Positions 52,946 to 63,655 of a stretch of DNA of 64,000 bases are shown piece after piece. The notes under the pieces are model-generated. The model did not search any database. It saw nothing but the letters and a program-made list of their open reading frames with translations, and was not told where the DNA came from. Numbering within the stretch: the first letter of the stretch is position 1; every line of letters starts with the position of its first letter. Source of the stretch: Corylus avellana (lineage: Eukaryota; Streptophyta; Magnoliopsida; Fagales; Betulaceae); assembly GCF_901000735.1 (NCBI RefSeq), contig NC_081550.1, positions 2,128,669-2,192,668 of the forward strand, given 5' to 3'. A program made the translations under genes and the position numbers.

Positions 52946-53077
52946 TACTTCAGTACCAACTATTCCTTTTGTGACTTTAATAGCTGCATAAAAGTACAAT
53001 TTATAATAATAAGGTAATGATGGGGCTCGGAAAGTAAAAGAAAGAAAAATAAAAAAAGGCATATTAGAGAAAATGTT

Positions 53078-54180
53078 TCATACAATATACTTACACAGCC
53101 TAGTAAAAAGAGTGTTTGTTTTAGTCATCGTCGATAGGTGGCGGCGGCTTGTTGTTGTGAGTATAGGAGGTGGAGACTTCTTGGGAGGAGGAGGTGGAGG
53201 TGGAGGTGATGGAGGAGGAGGATACTTATTGGGAGGAGGAGGCAGAGGTGATGGAGATGGAGATGGATATGGAGGAGGAGGTGACTTCTTAAGAAGAGGA
53301 GGCGGATTTGACCGAGATGGAGGAGGAGGTAATGGAGGTGGTGGGGGAGGTGACAAAGATGGTTGGGGAGGAGGTGGCGGAGATGGTGGGGGAGGTGACC
53401 TAGATGGTGCTGGAGGATGTGACCTAGATGGTGGGGGTGGTGACGGAGATGGTGGAGGAGGTGACCTAGATGGTCGTGGAGGAGGTGACGAAGATGGTTG
53501 TGGTGATGGTGATAGAGATGGTGGTGGTGTAGGTGACATAAATGGTGGTGGTGGTGGTGACGGAGATGGTGGGGGAGGTGACGCAAACGGTAGTGGAGGT
53601 GATGGAGATGGCGGTGACGGTGGTGGGGGTGGCGACAGAGATGATGGGAGAGGAGGTGACGGAGATGGTGGTGGGGGTGGTGACAAAGTTGGTGGTGGAG
53701 GGGGTGACGAAGATGGTGGAGGAGGTGACGAAGATGGTGGTGGGGATGGAGACAAAGTTGGTGGTGGAGGGGGTGACGAAGATGGTGGAGGGGGTGACGA
53801 AGATGGTGGAGGAGGTGATTGAGATGGTGGTGGTGGTGGTGAAGAAGATGGTGGTGGTGGTGACAGAAACGGTGGAGGAGGTGACTCAGATGGTGGTGGA
53901 GGTGACTCAGATGGCGGTGGTTGTGGCGGAGGTGGTGACGGAGATGGTGGGTGAGGAGGTGATAGAGATGGTGGTGGGGGTGGTGGCTGAGATGGTGGTG
54001 GTGGAGGTGACGGAGAAGGCAGTGATGGTGACAAAGATGGTGGGGGAGGAGGTGACGGAGATGGTGGTGGAGGAGGTGACAAAGTTGGTGGTGAAGGGGT
54101 GACGGAGATGGTGGAGGAGGAGGTGGCGGAGATAGTGGTGGAGGAGGTGACAGAGATGGTGGTGGTGGCGTCTAGATGGA
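53078..54180 (-). pseudogene. Proline-rich extensin-like pseudogene
   Basis: The frame from 54082 down to 53078 gives about 300 residues of [25 protein letters not shown] and TLSPPPPP units. It has no ATG at its head, no signal peptide and no Y-x-Y motifs. Comparison with the paralogue at 59665-60246 shows three lesions. The 5' part is gone: the coding repeat fuses near 54173 to DNA that lies at about 60495, far upstream of the paralogue's TATA box. A one-base loss in a CACCCC run near 54095 shifts frame. The paralogue's TAG is replaced so that reading continues about 30 codons (SPPPILTTTSRRHLS and on) to a stop near 53078. Confidence 0.75.
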
Positions 54181-54189
54181 CAATGCAAG

Positions 54190-54495
54190 CAACATTACTA
54201 TATATATCACCAGATCTTCACTAAAGGAATTGGAGTTTTTTTTTTAATTGGAGAATTTTTGGTAAAATGTAAAATCAACTTTTAATTTCAGATTATTTCA
54301 GAAATGGGTATACCCATTTCTATGTTTCGGAGAACCCAATTAATTTTTTTTAGTTAAAATACTTAAATGTCGAACATATATATAGACATGGCTCAAAATA
54401 TTACGTCGAAAAAAGAAACGTATGCACTCAAGGAAGAAGAGCCATGTAGCTAGGTATGCATGCAAGAGCGGAGCCAGGATTTTGGTCGAGGGGCT

Positions 54496-54526
<31 letters not shown>

Positions 54527-55585
54527 ATGAATGAAAAAAAAAAAAAAAAATTCCTTGAATTTGAACAAAAATTAATTATAATTAGAAAAATGTTTGGTTA
54601 ATTTTCATGTTTTGTCCATCATTGAATCTATAGGACTCACGTATGGGCCTACAAATTTAATTGTGTATTTAAAAAAAAAAAAAAACAAAAACAAAAACAA
54701 AAACAAAACAAAACAAGAGAAGTGTAGGAGAATCACACCAAACACTTCTTTTAAAAGTATATATTAAAAGGAAAAGAAATAAAAGAAACCAAAAAGAGGC
54801 GTAAAATAGTTGATAAATGTAGGGATACCCTTTGCCCAATTCAATTAGAAGAAGAATTGGGGAGGGGGAAAGCTTCCATGGCTTTTGTTTTGGAAAAGCT
54901 TTTTTCAGAGAAAGCTGAGAGAAGATGATTTGAGGATTAGGAATTTATCACTAACTTTAACATGTGTCCAACTTCTCAGCTCTCATAGAATTTTTTATTT
55001 TTTTGACAAACTCAATTATCATAGTATTAGAAAACCGAGTGCTAAAAAAAAGTATTAGAAAACTAAAAACACATGCGTTTATAATTGAAGTCTGGGTTGT
55101 TTATAACAAAAAAAAAAAAAAAGACTTGAAGGCCGTACTAATGTTAAAACGCAACACATCCTTTTAAGTTACACGCACCGTTTTGGTCCAAAAAACTAAA
55201 GTTCTGCAACTCAGAAACAGAGTTGCACAAAAACAATGATGAAAAGATAAAGCAAACATCACGTATTGAATCTGGGTCCTCTTTGAAAATTTTTGCCCCC
55301 TGATGAGCGGTTGAGGGTGGGCAATCAGGGATGGAAGGAAAATTATACCAAAGTAAAAAAATAAAATAAAATTTGGGGTTGGGGCGTGGGGTGCCCCTCA
55401 ACCCCCCTCCCTCCGCATAACGCAAGGGAACAGTAAACCACACCCAGGGACTAGTTTGCAGGTATGAGATTAGGCTAAGATTAGCATTTTAAAAGCTTTA
55501 GCTTTATACAATGGTGTATATATATATATATTCTACTTATTTCATCAACAACGAGTAAGAAAAAGGAAGTTCAAAACTTACAGAG
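54190..55585. other. PRP upstream homology, then AT-rich DNA
   Basis: 54190-54400 aligns with the paralogue upstream region (TCTTCACTAAAGGAATTGG, TTAGTTAAAATACTTAAATG). A left hAT end (GAGCGGAGCCAGGATTTTGG) is seen near 54471. No gene. Confidence 0.55.
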
Positions 55586-55589
55586 TGTT

Positions 55590-56147
55590 TGAGCAATTTT
55601 CCGAATGATGACGTGGAACAGGTCCTGTATAAATGAGGATTTAACTGAGCATGAAAAACAAAGAAAAATGATCAAAGCTGCCGGCGTTGTCCGGCCGGTG
55701 GAAGCTCCGATGCCAATATTAGTTACAGTGTTTAAGGAAAATATAACTTGAAGATTATGAGTGAGATAAAATATATGCGAGATATTCAGTTTTGGAGGGT
55801 AAAAAAGAGTTACCCAAATAGTGAGAGGAGACCCCCCTTTTATAGGCATCAAGTTGTACATGTTCCTCTAACATTGTGGACTTACCGAGGGTCCACGTGT
55901 CAACAATATATTGAGGAGCAATGAACAAGATATTTACGTAGATATGTCAAATATTCTTGAAGGTAACATTCGGTACCTACCTCAGACTCGGCTAACCGAG
56001 CCTGATGACCGAGCGTAAATAATATAAGTTCAGATTTAAACTATTTTTGCCGAACATGAGTTTATTTGAACAGTAAAATGACTAAGCTTTGGGAATGGGC
56101 CGGCAGGCTTCGTACTAGGCCCAATCCAGCTGATTCATGACCCAACA
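55590..56147 (-). mobile_element. Probable Gypsy-type LTR, solo or truncated
   Basis: On the minus strand it starts TGTTGGGTCATGAATC (56147). It contains CCTATAAAAGGGGGGTC (TATA box) near 55845 and GGCATCGGAGCTTCCACCGG with CCGGACAACGCCGG, a motif common in plant Gypsy LTRs. It runs toward CATCATTCGG near 55600. No internal domain or second LTR is adjacent. Confidence 0.5.
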
Positions 56148-57080
56148 CAGAGTATTAATTAATGTTTCTACTTTTGAGACAAATGTAAATGAAAATTATA
56201 ATATGAAAATCATATTTCTTAAACTTATTTTATGCTTTTAATTCAAGAAAAAGATATATATACTACGTCTCCAGCATTTTTTTTTTCTCTCAGTTAGTCT
56301 AGTGTCTTACACATGAAAAACGATATATATATATATATATATATTCACGTACATATTCTATGTGCCAAAGCGATAGATCATGCAGGATGTGACTTTTAGC
56401 ACCTTTTACTTGTCTCACACTCTTTTTTCCCATAGAAGTGCGTAGAACAAAAAATAAGCCATGCAAGCAAGCGTTTTGCACTCGATCACCCTACCTAGAG
56501 TACGTGGAGTAATGTTCTGCATTAATCATTTGCTTTAATTTTTTGGACCGCCAATTAATGGTCGCCATTATTTGCTGCTCTGCAACTTGCTCATTTTTCA
56601 CAAGTATAAATGGAAGAGATTTCTAACTATATCTATGACTCACTAGGGTGTAATTACCTCTTGAATAGTATTTATTTCATTTAAAATTAATACGGTGTAA
56701 TTGACTATAACGGATGCTGTCCAACGTTGAAACCCCCCATTTTTGCTATCGTACGCGCGTGACTATACTGGATTGCGATGAATAATGCTAAAAAAATTTC
56801 TTGTGTTAAGCTTTAAGAATGATGTGACTTTTAAATTTATCGTTAAGCTTGTGATTAATCGATCGCTGAATTTTAATTAAATTATGATTTTAAAAATCAA
56901 CTTATTTTTGGAGGGACACAAAAATTACTTTTAGAATGCATGTGTATAAGTCTTAAATAATGGTCCTCGATCTCTCCAAGCGTATTAATTGAAGGAATTA
57001 TTTCAAAACCCTTAAGTGAAATTAATTGAGAAAATCGTCCATGTGTGTTTTTCATCATCACATAATCACATAACTATTTA
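56148..57080. other. AT-rich intergenic DNA
   Basis: TA microsatellite at 56324-56343. No gene or clear element. Confidence 0.5.
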
Positions 57081-57082
57081 CC

Positions 57083-57182
57083 GGGTTGTCCCAAGGGATA
57101 GCTCAATCAACTGATTATTACACCTCATGAAGCGAATATCGCTAGCTAGTTCGAATCCTCCAACTTCCTTCTTGTAAGAATA

Positions 57183-57186
<4 letters not shown>
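57083..57186 (+). mobile_element. tRNA-derived SINE
   Basis: A box TAGCTCAATCAACTG (57099-57113) and B box GTTCGAATCC (57149-57158) are about 40 bases apart, the tRNA-like head of a plant SINE. A (TA)n tract (57187-57225) follows. No tRNA structure with acceptor stem is evident, so it is not a tRNA gene. Confidence 0.6.
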
Positions 57187-57225
<39 letters not shown>

Positions 57226-57540
57226 TGTGTCATGTGATTATTTGTCAATGACTAAATATGTTAAGTGACCGTTAAATGGGTCTTATAATTAAAACAAGAT
57301 GGTCTCATCAACAGCATATATAGCTACTACACATTTCGGTCTATTATGAGCTTTCTGGAAGAAATAGCTACAACAACACACATGAACAAAATATATCTCC
57401 CGACACTAAGCCTCGGAAACCCTAGGCACACTCCTTAGACCAAGGGGTCGACGATAAATGAGTCTTGCGTACGAGCCTTGGTCGTCATGGACAGGCAATT
57501 AATATATTGCTGCACCGACGGATCTCCCTGCGCCAACAAA

Positions 57541-57762
57541 TGTCTCTATTAGAAATGGGTCTTGGGCCTAACTCTACCCAAAAGCTAGCTCTAGAGTTGA
57601 GGTTTTCCTTCACCCTTATAAATGGTCAATCTCCTTAATACGCAGGCAATGTGGGACTTCCAACACGCCCCCTCATGTGTGGCGGAAGGACATCCAATCC
57701 AACACGTGCGACAATGGGTGACGGTGGGCCACAGCCAATTGAGTTAAGCTCTGATACCATGA
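57541..57762 (-). mobile_element. Possible TRIM element: PBS, short internal region and 3' LTR
   Basis: On the minus strand, TGGTATCAGAGCTTAACTC (from 57759) is a primer-binding site for initiator Met-tRNA. About 80 bp later a GAGGGGGCG purine tract precedes TGTTGGAAGTCCCACATTG. This opens an LTR that runs through GAGTTAGGCCCAAGACCC to near 57541. Less than 100 bp between PBS and purine tract fits a TRIM. The 5' LTR is not recognisable. Confidence 0.5.
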
Positions 57763-57959
57763 AAAAAACCAATATAAGAAAATACTTGTATATTTACTTG
57801 ATGATAATCGATTTACATGAGCATGTATTTATACAGAAATTTTGGTTTACATAGCCGTTGAGAATTGATGTTGTGATCTTCTATACAAGGAAATCATTCA
57901 CGTAGATGGAATGTTAACGTTGTGGATTTATTTTCTTATTTAATTTATGACCGTTGCTG

Positions 57960-59580
57960 ATATTTCCTTCTTCAACAGTCTCTGCATACATCCATCCATG
58001 CATACATAAATACATCCATGCATATATCCATACACCAACGTACGGATCTCCAAGCATAAGCCATGTGCTTGGAGGCATTACAATAAGCCCTTCTTGTGCA
58101 GGCTGCTGATAGAGAATCTCCCAACACCAACGGTACGAATGTCTACTCTCCTTAAAAATTATTGAAAACATTGTTTTTTTTTTTTTTTCCTTATTTCTAT
58201 GACACACTTGGACAAAGCTAGCTAGCTCCTTGGACAACATTACCGGAACATGTTACACCATAGTACACTGCATTAATGGAATATATGTAGTGTACACTAC
58301 ATATAAATATGTCGCACCAGATCATACTGCCTCGGAACTCCAATCTCATATGAGGGGTTTTTCAGAACTTGGTGCCATCTGATTTTGAGATGGACTACTT
58401 ATAACTTATTTCATGAATATTGCTTCTTGTTTTAGAAGATCAACTTTTCAAGAAAAATTATAACAGCCCACAAGACAAGTTTTTAGATTAATTCTCATGG
58501 TTTGATCAGCACATTAATCAATCAAAGGAATCAAGGGACTACTAGAGGGCTTAGATATTACATACTAACAAACCTCTAAGGCTCGATTGCTAAGAAAGCT
58601 CAACGAGGCCTAAAAGACGTAGATATCAGCCTAGTAGAAGGCCCAAGCACTCACACTAAGGCTACCACACTGCGAGAGGCACTCACATGCATAGATATCA
58701 AACACCTACCGACCTACGGAGACTCCCTTACTCCTTTTTTATTAACTTAATTAATTTACCTTCTCTCAGTTAGGGTTTATTATTGACTTAGGTGTCGGAG
58801 TGCCTTCGGTCACCAAACCGGTAGGCCTTCTGATGACTCTTCCCCGTTTTATAGGTGGAGTTCCATCCTGGAAGGTGGCACGAGACCATTGCTGGTTTTT
58901 GGCATCAATAGTGTACAATTAATGGCACAAGAGAATACTAATGTACCCCTTTGGGTTAGGACTAAAGGTTGTTCGACTTTTGGGCTATTTTGAACATCCC
59001 TAACTTTGTGTTGCTTTCTTCGTTTGGTTGATTCTAATTATTCATTTAATAAAAATAAAAATAAAAAAATGTTCCCCGAGGTTGCCCAAATTCATACAAC
59101 TCATTATTCTTCATTGAGTTCGTGGAAATTATGTAAAATGGAAAAGCAAATGAAAATGCGAGAGACGGAGAGAGTCAATGGCTTAAACTACAAATGGAAT
59201 GGACGAACATGATCCGGCTTATTACAGGAAATAAAAGACACCTTAAGCATACTTGTATTGATGAACAAATAGGCTCGACTTATAGGAAACACAAATTTAT
59301 TATATCTTAAATAAAGAGAGTAAAATCATATTTTGTCCTTTATTGTATATTATATATGCCCACTTGTCTCAATTAAGTAGGTTGCCTTGATTGAAGTTGA
59401 ACCATTGTAATAAACAACGCCTGACGATGGCATCTGATTACTTCAGCACCAATTATTCTTTATAAGGCTTTATTAGCTGCAACAAAAAAAAAAAACAAAC
59501 AAACAAACGAATTATAAGAATAAGATGATGATGGGGCCATGAAAGTAAAAGAAATAAAAGTAAAAAGGGAAAAGACATAC
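57960..59580. other. Intergenic DNA with LTR remnant
   Basis: A Gypsy-LTR-like motif (TTGACTTAGGTGTCGGAGTG) is at about 58783. A 22-base palindrome around GTAGTGTACACTAC lies near 58296. From about 59190 the DNA aligns with 51830 onward. No gene. Confidence 0.5.
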
Positions 59581-59664
59581 TAGGTAAAATGCTTCCATAC
59601 AATATATACCTTACACAACCTAGTACAAATAGTGTTTGTTTTGGTCAACATAGGTTGGTAGTGA

Positions 59665-60246
59665 CTACTTTGGAGGAGGAGGTGACTTCGTTGGAGGAGG
59701 AAGAGGAGGAGGTGACTTCTTTGGTGGAGGAGGAGGATGTGACTTCTTTGGAGGAGGAGGTGACTTCGTTGGAGGAGGAGGAGGAGGTGACTTCTTTGGT
59801 GGAGGAGGAGGAGGTGATTTCTTTGGAGGAGGAGGAGGAGGTGACTTNNNNNNNNNNNNNNNNNNNNNNNNNNNNNNNNNNNNNNNNNNNNNNNNNNNNN
59901 NNNNNNNNNNNNNNNNNNNNNNNNNNNNNNNNNNNNNNNNNNNNNNAGGAGGAGGTGAAGGAGACGGTGGGGATGGTGACGGAGATGGTGGTGGAGGTGA
60001 GTGGGGAGGCCTATTGTGTGGATGTGGTGAGTTCTTTGGAGGAGGAGGTGACAGAGACGGTGGAGGTGGTGGAGGAGACCGCCTAGGTAGTGGGAATGGG
60101 ATTGTCCTTAATGGCGGTAGTGGAACTAATATTGGTGGTAGTGGAACTAATATTGGTGGTAGTTCCGTCTTCTCGTCGGCTGCTACATTGGTAGCCAATA
60201 AGAACAATGCCAATGCATAGACGAGGTGAGGCCAAAGATTGGCCAT
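59665..60246 (-). CDS. Proline-rich extensin-like cell-wall protein, internal gap
   Basis: MANLWPHLVYALALFLLATN is a signal peptide cleaved near ADE. Then come ILVPLPPILVPLPP, SPPPPPPSLSPPPP and a HPHNRPPHSPPPP stretch. A gap of about 99 N interrupts the coding region. After it come [22 protein letters not shown] repeats ending SPPPPK and TAG (59665-59667). It is secreted and probably structural. Unlike the extensins at 14147 and 44190 it has no Y-x-Y crosslink motif and uses lysine pairs. Length and frame across the gap are unknown. The pseudogene at 53078 is its tandem paralogue. Confidence 0.85.
   Translation of the reverse strand: MANLWPHLVYALALFLLATNVAADEKTELPPILVPLPPILVPLPPLRTIPFPLPRRSPPPPPPSLSPPPPKNSPHPHNRPPHSPPPPSPSPSPPSPSPPPXXXXXXXXXXXXXXXXXXXXXXXXXXXXXXXXXKSPPPPPPKKSPPPPPPKKSPPPPPPTKSPPPPKKSHPPPPPKKSPPPLPPPTKSPPPPK
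59848..59946. other. Assembly gap inside the PRP coding region (about 99 N)
   Basis: Both edges are PRP repeat sequence, so the repeat defeated assembly. Confidence 0.99.
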
Positions 60247-60332
60247 TTCAACGCAACACTACTGTAAATCCCAACAGTTTGTAATATTCCTTGAATATTT
60301 GGACTACCTGTGAAAAAACACTCAGAGAGGTC

Positions 60333-60340
60333 ACAATTTA
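60333..60340 (-). promoter_or_regulatory. TATA box of the proline-rich protein gene
   Basis: TATATAAA on the minus strand in GGCTATATAAATTGTG, about 90 bp before the ATG at 60246. Confidence 0.7.
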
Positions 60341-60517
60341 TATAGCCATTCCTTCAATGAGTAAAGTGCATGAAACCTCTCACTAACCTATAATCTAACT
60401 TTGAGGGGTAGTGGGCTTCCCATCAATCGGTAGAGTAGCCTCTAAATGAATCATCTACCCACTACTTAATTTATCTGCGCCCTAGCTTTAATAGTCTACA
60501 TGGACTATGCAACCAAC

Positions 60518-60849
60518 ATTACTAGCTAATATATACATTAACACACACACATATATATATATATATCTTCACTAAATTAGGAATTGGATTTTTTTTGGGT
60601 AAAATGCATGTAAAATCTGGTTTGAATTTCAGATTATTTCTACCCGTTTCTATGTTTTGACCCAATGATATTTTAGTTTTTTTTTTTTTTTTAATCAAAT
60701 AATAAAAAATAAAAATAAAATAAAATAAAATAAAAAAACTAAAATATCATTGGGTCAAAACATAGAAACGGGTAGAAATAATCTGAAATTCAAACCAGAT
60801 TTTACATGCATTTTACCCAAAAAAAATCCAATTCCTAATTTAGTGAAGA

Positions 60850-60907
<58 letters not shown>

Positions 60908-60930
60908 TAATGTATATATTAGCTAGTAAT
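60518..60930. repeat. Large palindrome upstream of the proline-rich protein gene
   Basis: Left arm about 60518-60692 and right arm about 60731-60930 are near-perfect complements, for example CCAATGATATTTTAG against CTAAAATATCATTGG and ATTACTAGCT against AGCTAGTAAT. They are separated by a T/A-rich spacer of about 40 bp. CA/TG microsatellite lengths differ between arms. The paralogous region at 54190-54380 has the sequence once, without the inverted arm. Confidence 0.9.
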
Positions 60931-61460
60931 GATATTTTAGTTAAAATACTTGAATGTTGAACATATTGACAAGAAAAGAAGCATCTCAGTGAGAGGACGA
61001 GCTACGTACGCAAGGATACAGTAAGCCATGGCTACGTACGCAAGGATACAGTAGCCACATGCAGCACCGGGACTAGTCTGGCATTATAGATTAGACATTG
61101 CGTTTAGCTACCTAGCTGGGTAGAAGGGAATGTTTAACAATGCGATTTAATTTATAGACAAAATAAATTAAATCACGAAAAACAAATTATTATTTTGATA
61201 TTGTGTTTTTAAAAAATTGGAACTTGAAAAAGTATTAAATATGCGCACAATTTTAAAAGGCTAAAAAGCCTAAATTATGACTTTAAACGCCAAATTACGA
61301 TTTTTGTCAAACTTTTAACTGCGTTTTTAAAAATTACATTTTTAAATAATACATTTTAAAATTGCTATTTTTAAATAGCACTTTTGAAAATTGCAAACCC
61401 AAACGGATAAGAATATTAGGGGATCAATAATCAATAATAAGAGAAAACTTCACTTACAAC

Positions 61461-61921
61461 CCATAATCTTTCATTAGTTTTACAATCATACATACCTTTA
61501 AGCTTTAAAATTGTCAATTTAGTGTATTTATCTTTTAATTTTTTTTTCAATTTCAGCTAAATCCTAACGGAGGAGTGACAAAACTTTCAAAATACCTCTC
61601 CTTTTTTCAAAAAAAAAAAAAAAAAAAAAAATGACATAAATTGTGAGGATTTCGGAATTTGGTCAGAATTTAATCAAATTTACAAAAATAACCACGCCTG
61701 AATCTTGAAGAAATATATATATATATATATATATATTTCTTCAAGATTATATATATATTGGGAATTAGGACACGGATTTAATGGAAAATCTTGATGGGGA
61801 GGTAAAATTGAAAAATATTGAATGATTAATACACTAAATTGATACTTTTTAAAGTTGAGTATAATTACAAAAATAATGAAAGATCGTGAATGATATTTCA
61901 TTATTCACGATCTTTCATTAT
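61461..61921. mobile_element. MITE-like element with inverted ends and two hairpins
   Basis: CATAATCTTTCATTAGTTTT ... TTGTCAATTTAGTG on the left is complementary to CACTAAATTGATAC ... AAAATAATGAAAGATCG on the right. Inside, AATCTTGAAGAAATATAT folds on ATATATTTCTTCAAGATT (61700-61749). At the right edge, AATGAAAGATCGTGAAT pairs with ATTCACGATCTTTCATT (61875-61920). Confidence 0.55.
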
Positions 61922-61950
61922 ATATATATATATATATAATCATTAAATTT

Positions 61951-62360
61951 TATTCTAGCTAACAACGTGAATGTGGACTACTCCATTCAAACTATGTTAA
62001 AATTGGACAAGTTGCTATGAAAAGTACGTATCCTTTTTACTTTTGTTTATTATTGCTACGCAAATTGACCAACATCAAGGGGAAGATTTATTCTAGCTAA
62101 CAACGTGAATGTGGACTACTCCATTCAAACTATGTTAAAATTGGACAAGTTGCTATGAAAAGTACGTATCCTTTTTACTTTTGTTTATTATTGCTACGCA
62201 AATTGACCAACATCAAGGGGAAGATTTTATTCTAGCTAACAACGTGGATGTGGACTACTCCATTCAAACTATGTTAAAATTGGACAAGTTGCTATGAAAA
62301 GTACGTATCCTTTTTACTTTTGTTTATTATTGCTACGCAAATTGACCAACATCAAGACCT
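61951..62360 (+). repeat. Three-copy tandem repeat, unit of 138-139 bp
   Basis: TATTCTAGCTAACAACGTG starts units at 61951, 62089 and 62228. Each ends near GACCAACATCAAG. Units are nearly identical (one GTGAATG/GTGGATG difference and a base or two of length), so the expansion is recent. Confidence 0.92.
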
Positions 62361-62368
62361 TCACCAGT

Positions 62369-62400
<32 letters not shown>

Positions 62401-62415
62401 AGTTTTTAAAATAAA

Positions 62416-63027
62416 GGGATAAATGTAAAATTAGTCCTTACGGTTGGCCTAAATTACAAATCATTCTATGTAAAAAATAAAAAATAAAAAAATAAAAAAA
62501 ATTATAGGTTCATGTATTTGGCCTAAATTAAAAATCATTTTAGAACACCATCTAAAATTATACACTAACCCTCACTCAAAGTCATACTCCTTCAGTAAAT
62601 TAATCTAATCTCTAATATCCCCAAAATTTTACTCTGTGCGTAATCATCTCTCATTTTCATTTTCCTCGCTACGATTTGGGAGCATTTGTGAGAATTTGAC
62701 TGTCACATTTTCTAACCATTGAAAAATAAATAAAAACAACATTCAAGTTAATAAATTGCGTCACAGTTTTCCTTCAAATTAAGTTGGAGAAAATTGGGTT
62801 ACTCTTTTTTATTAAATTGGCATTTGTTTTTAGAGCATGAAAATTGATTTCATTGAGTAAACTGTTATTTTGGCCTACATTGAGGACCTATAAATTATTT
62901 TTTATATCACAGGGGATGATTTGTAATTTAGGCCAACTACAGTGACCTATAAATTATTTTTTATATTACAGGTAGTAATTTATAATTTAGGCTAATCACA
63001 AAAATCAATTTTGCATTAATTTGTCCC
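62416..63027. mobile_element. 612-bp MITE with long inverted repeats
   Basis: Left GGGATAAATGTAAAATTAGT then TTGGCCTAAATTACAAATCA. The right end reversed is GGGACAAATTAATGCAAAAT then TTAGCCTAAATTATAAATTA. Flanks TAAAATAAA and TAAAAATAA suggest a roughly 9-bp target duplication with an A-run length change. Internal copies of the arm motif occur near 62510 and 62900. Confidence 0.7.
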
Positions 63028-63655
63028 TAAAAATAAATGATGAATTGAGATGATATATTAGAGTTGGAGACCTTAAGTTTGTAACCGGTAATATATACAT
63101 AGCCAGTGAGAGTTTAGAGTCTGTAACCTCATTCTTTATTATGGAGTGTAAATACCAATTAATTAATTAATTAATTAGGATAAGTTCTTTGGTGATCATT
63201 AGCAGAAAAAGTATTTCAACTACACCAACTGGTGAGGGCTTTATTTTTGTATGAAAAATGTTTTGACATGGTGATGGTCATGGAAGCATATTGAATTTTA
63301 AGACAATATTATTTAAACCAGATCCTCATATAAATAAATACTGATTTTATGTTTTAAACCAGATTAAATAAAAATATCTGTCAACAATGATTATTATATT
63401 GCTTGCTTAATCATTTTGTATAATATATATAGTTTTCATACTATATAATTGGACAGTCATATATATACATGGTGATCAATCAGTTTGCATTGAAATTTCA
63501 CTGAAACTTTGTAAGCAAAATACTTCGTCATACGTAGAGATTGCAATTCGTGTTTATGTGTCGGGTTCGGATGATCATGTTGAGGCATGTGTATAAATTA
63601 TATAAGTAAAATATCATAACCCAACCCATTTAATTAAACGGATTAAATCTTTCAA

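Noticed and set aside
55571..55861. A 96-aa minus-strand open frame
   Set aside because: Falls inside a probable LTR with TATA box and GCATCGGAG motif; not a gene.
57099..57158. A tRNA gene
   Set aside because: A and B boxes are present but no acceptor stem or foldable cloverleaf; a SINE explains it better.
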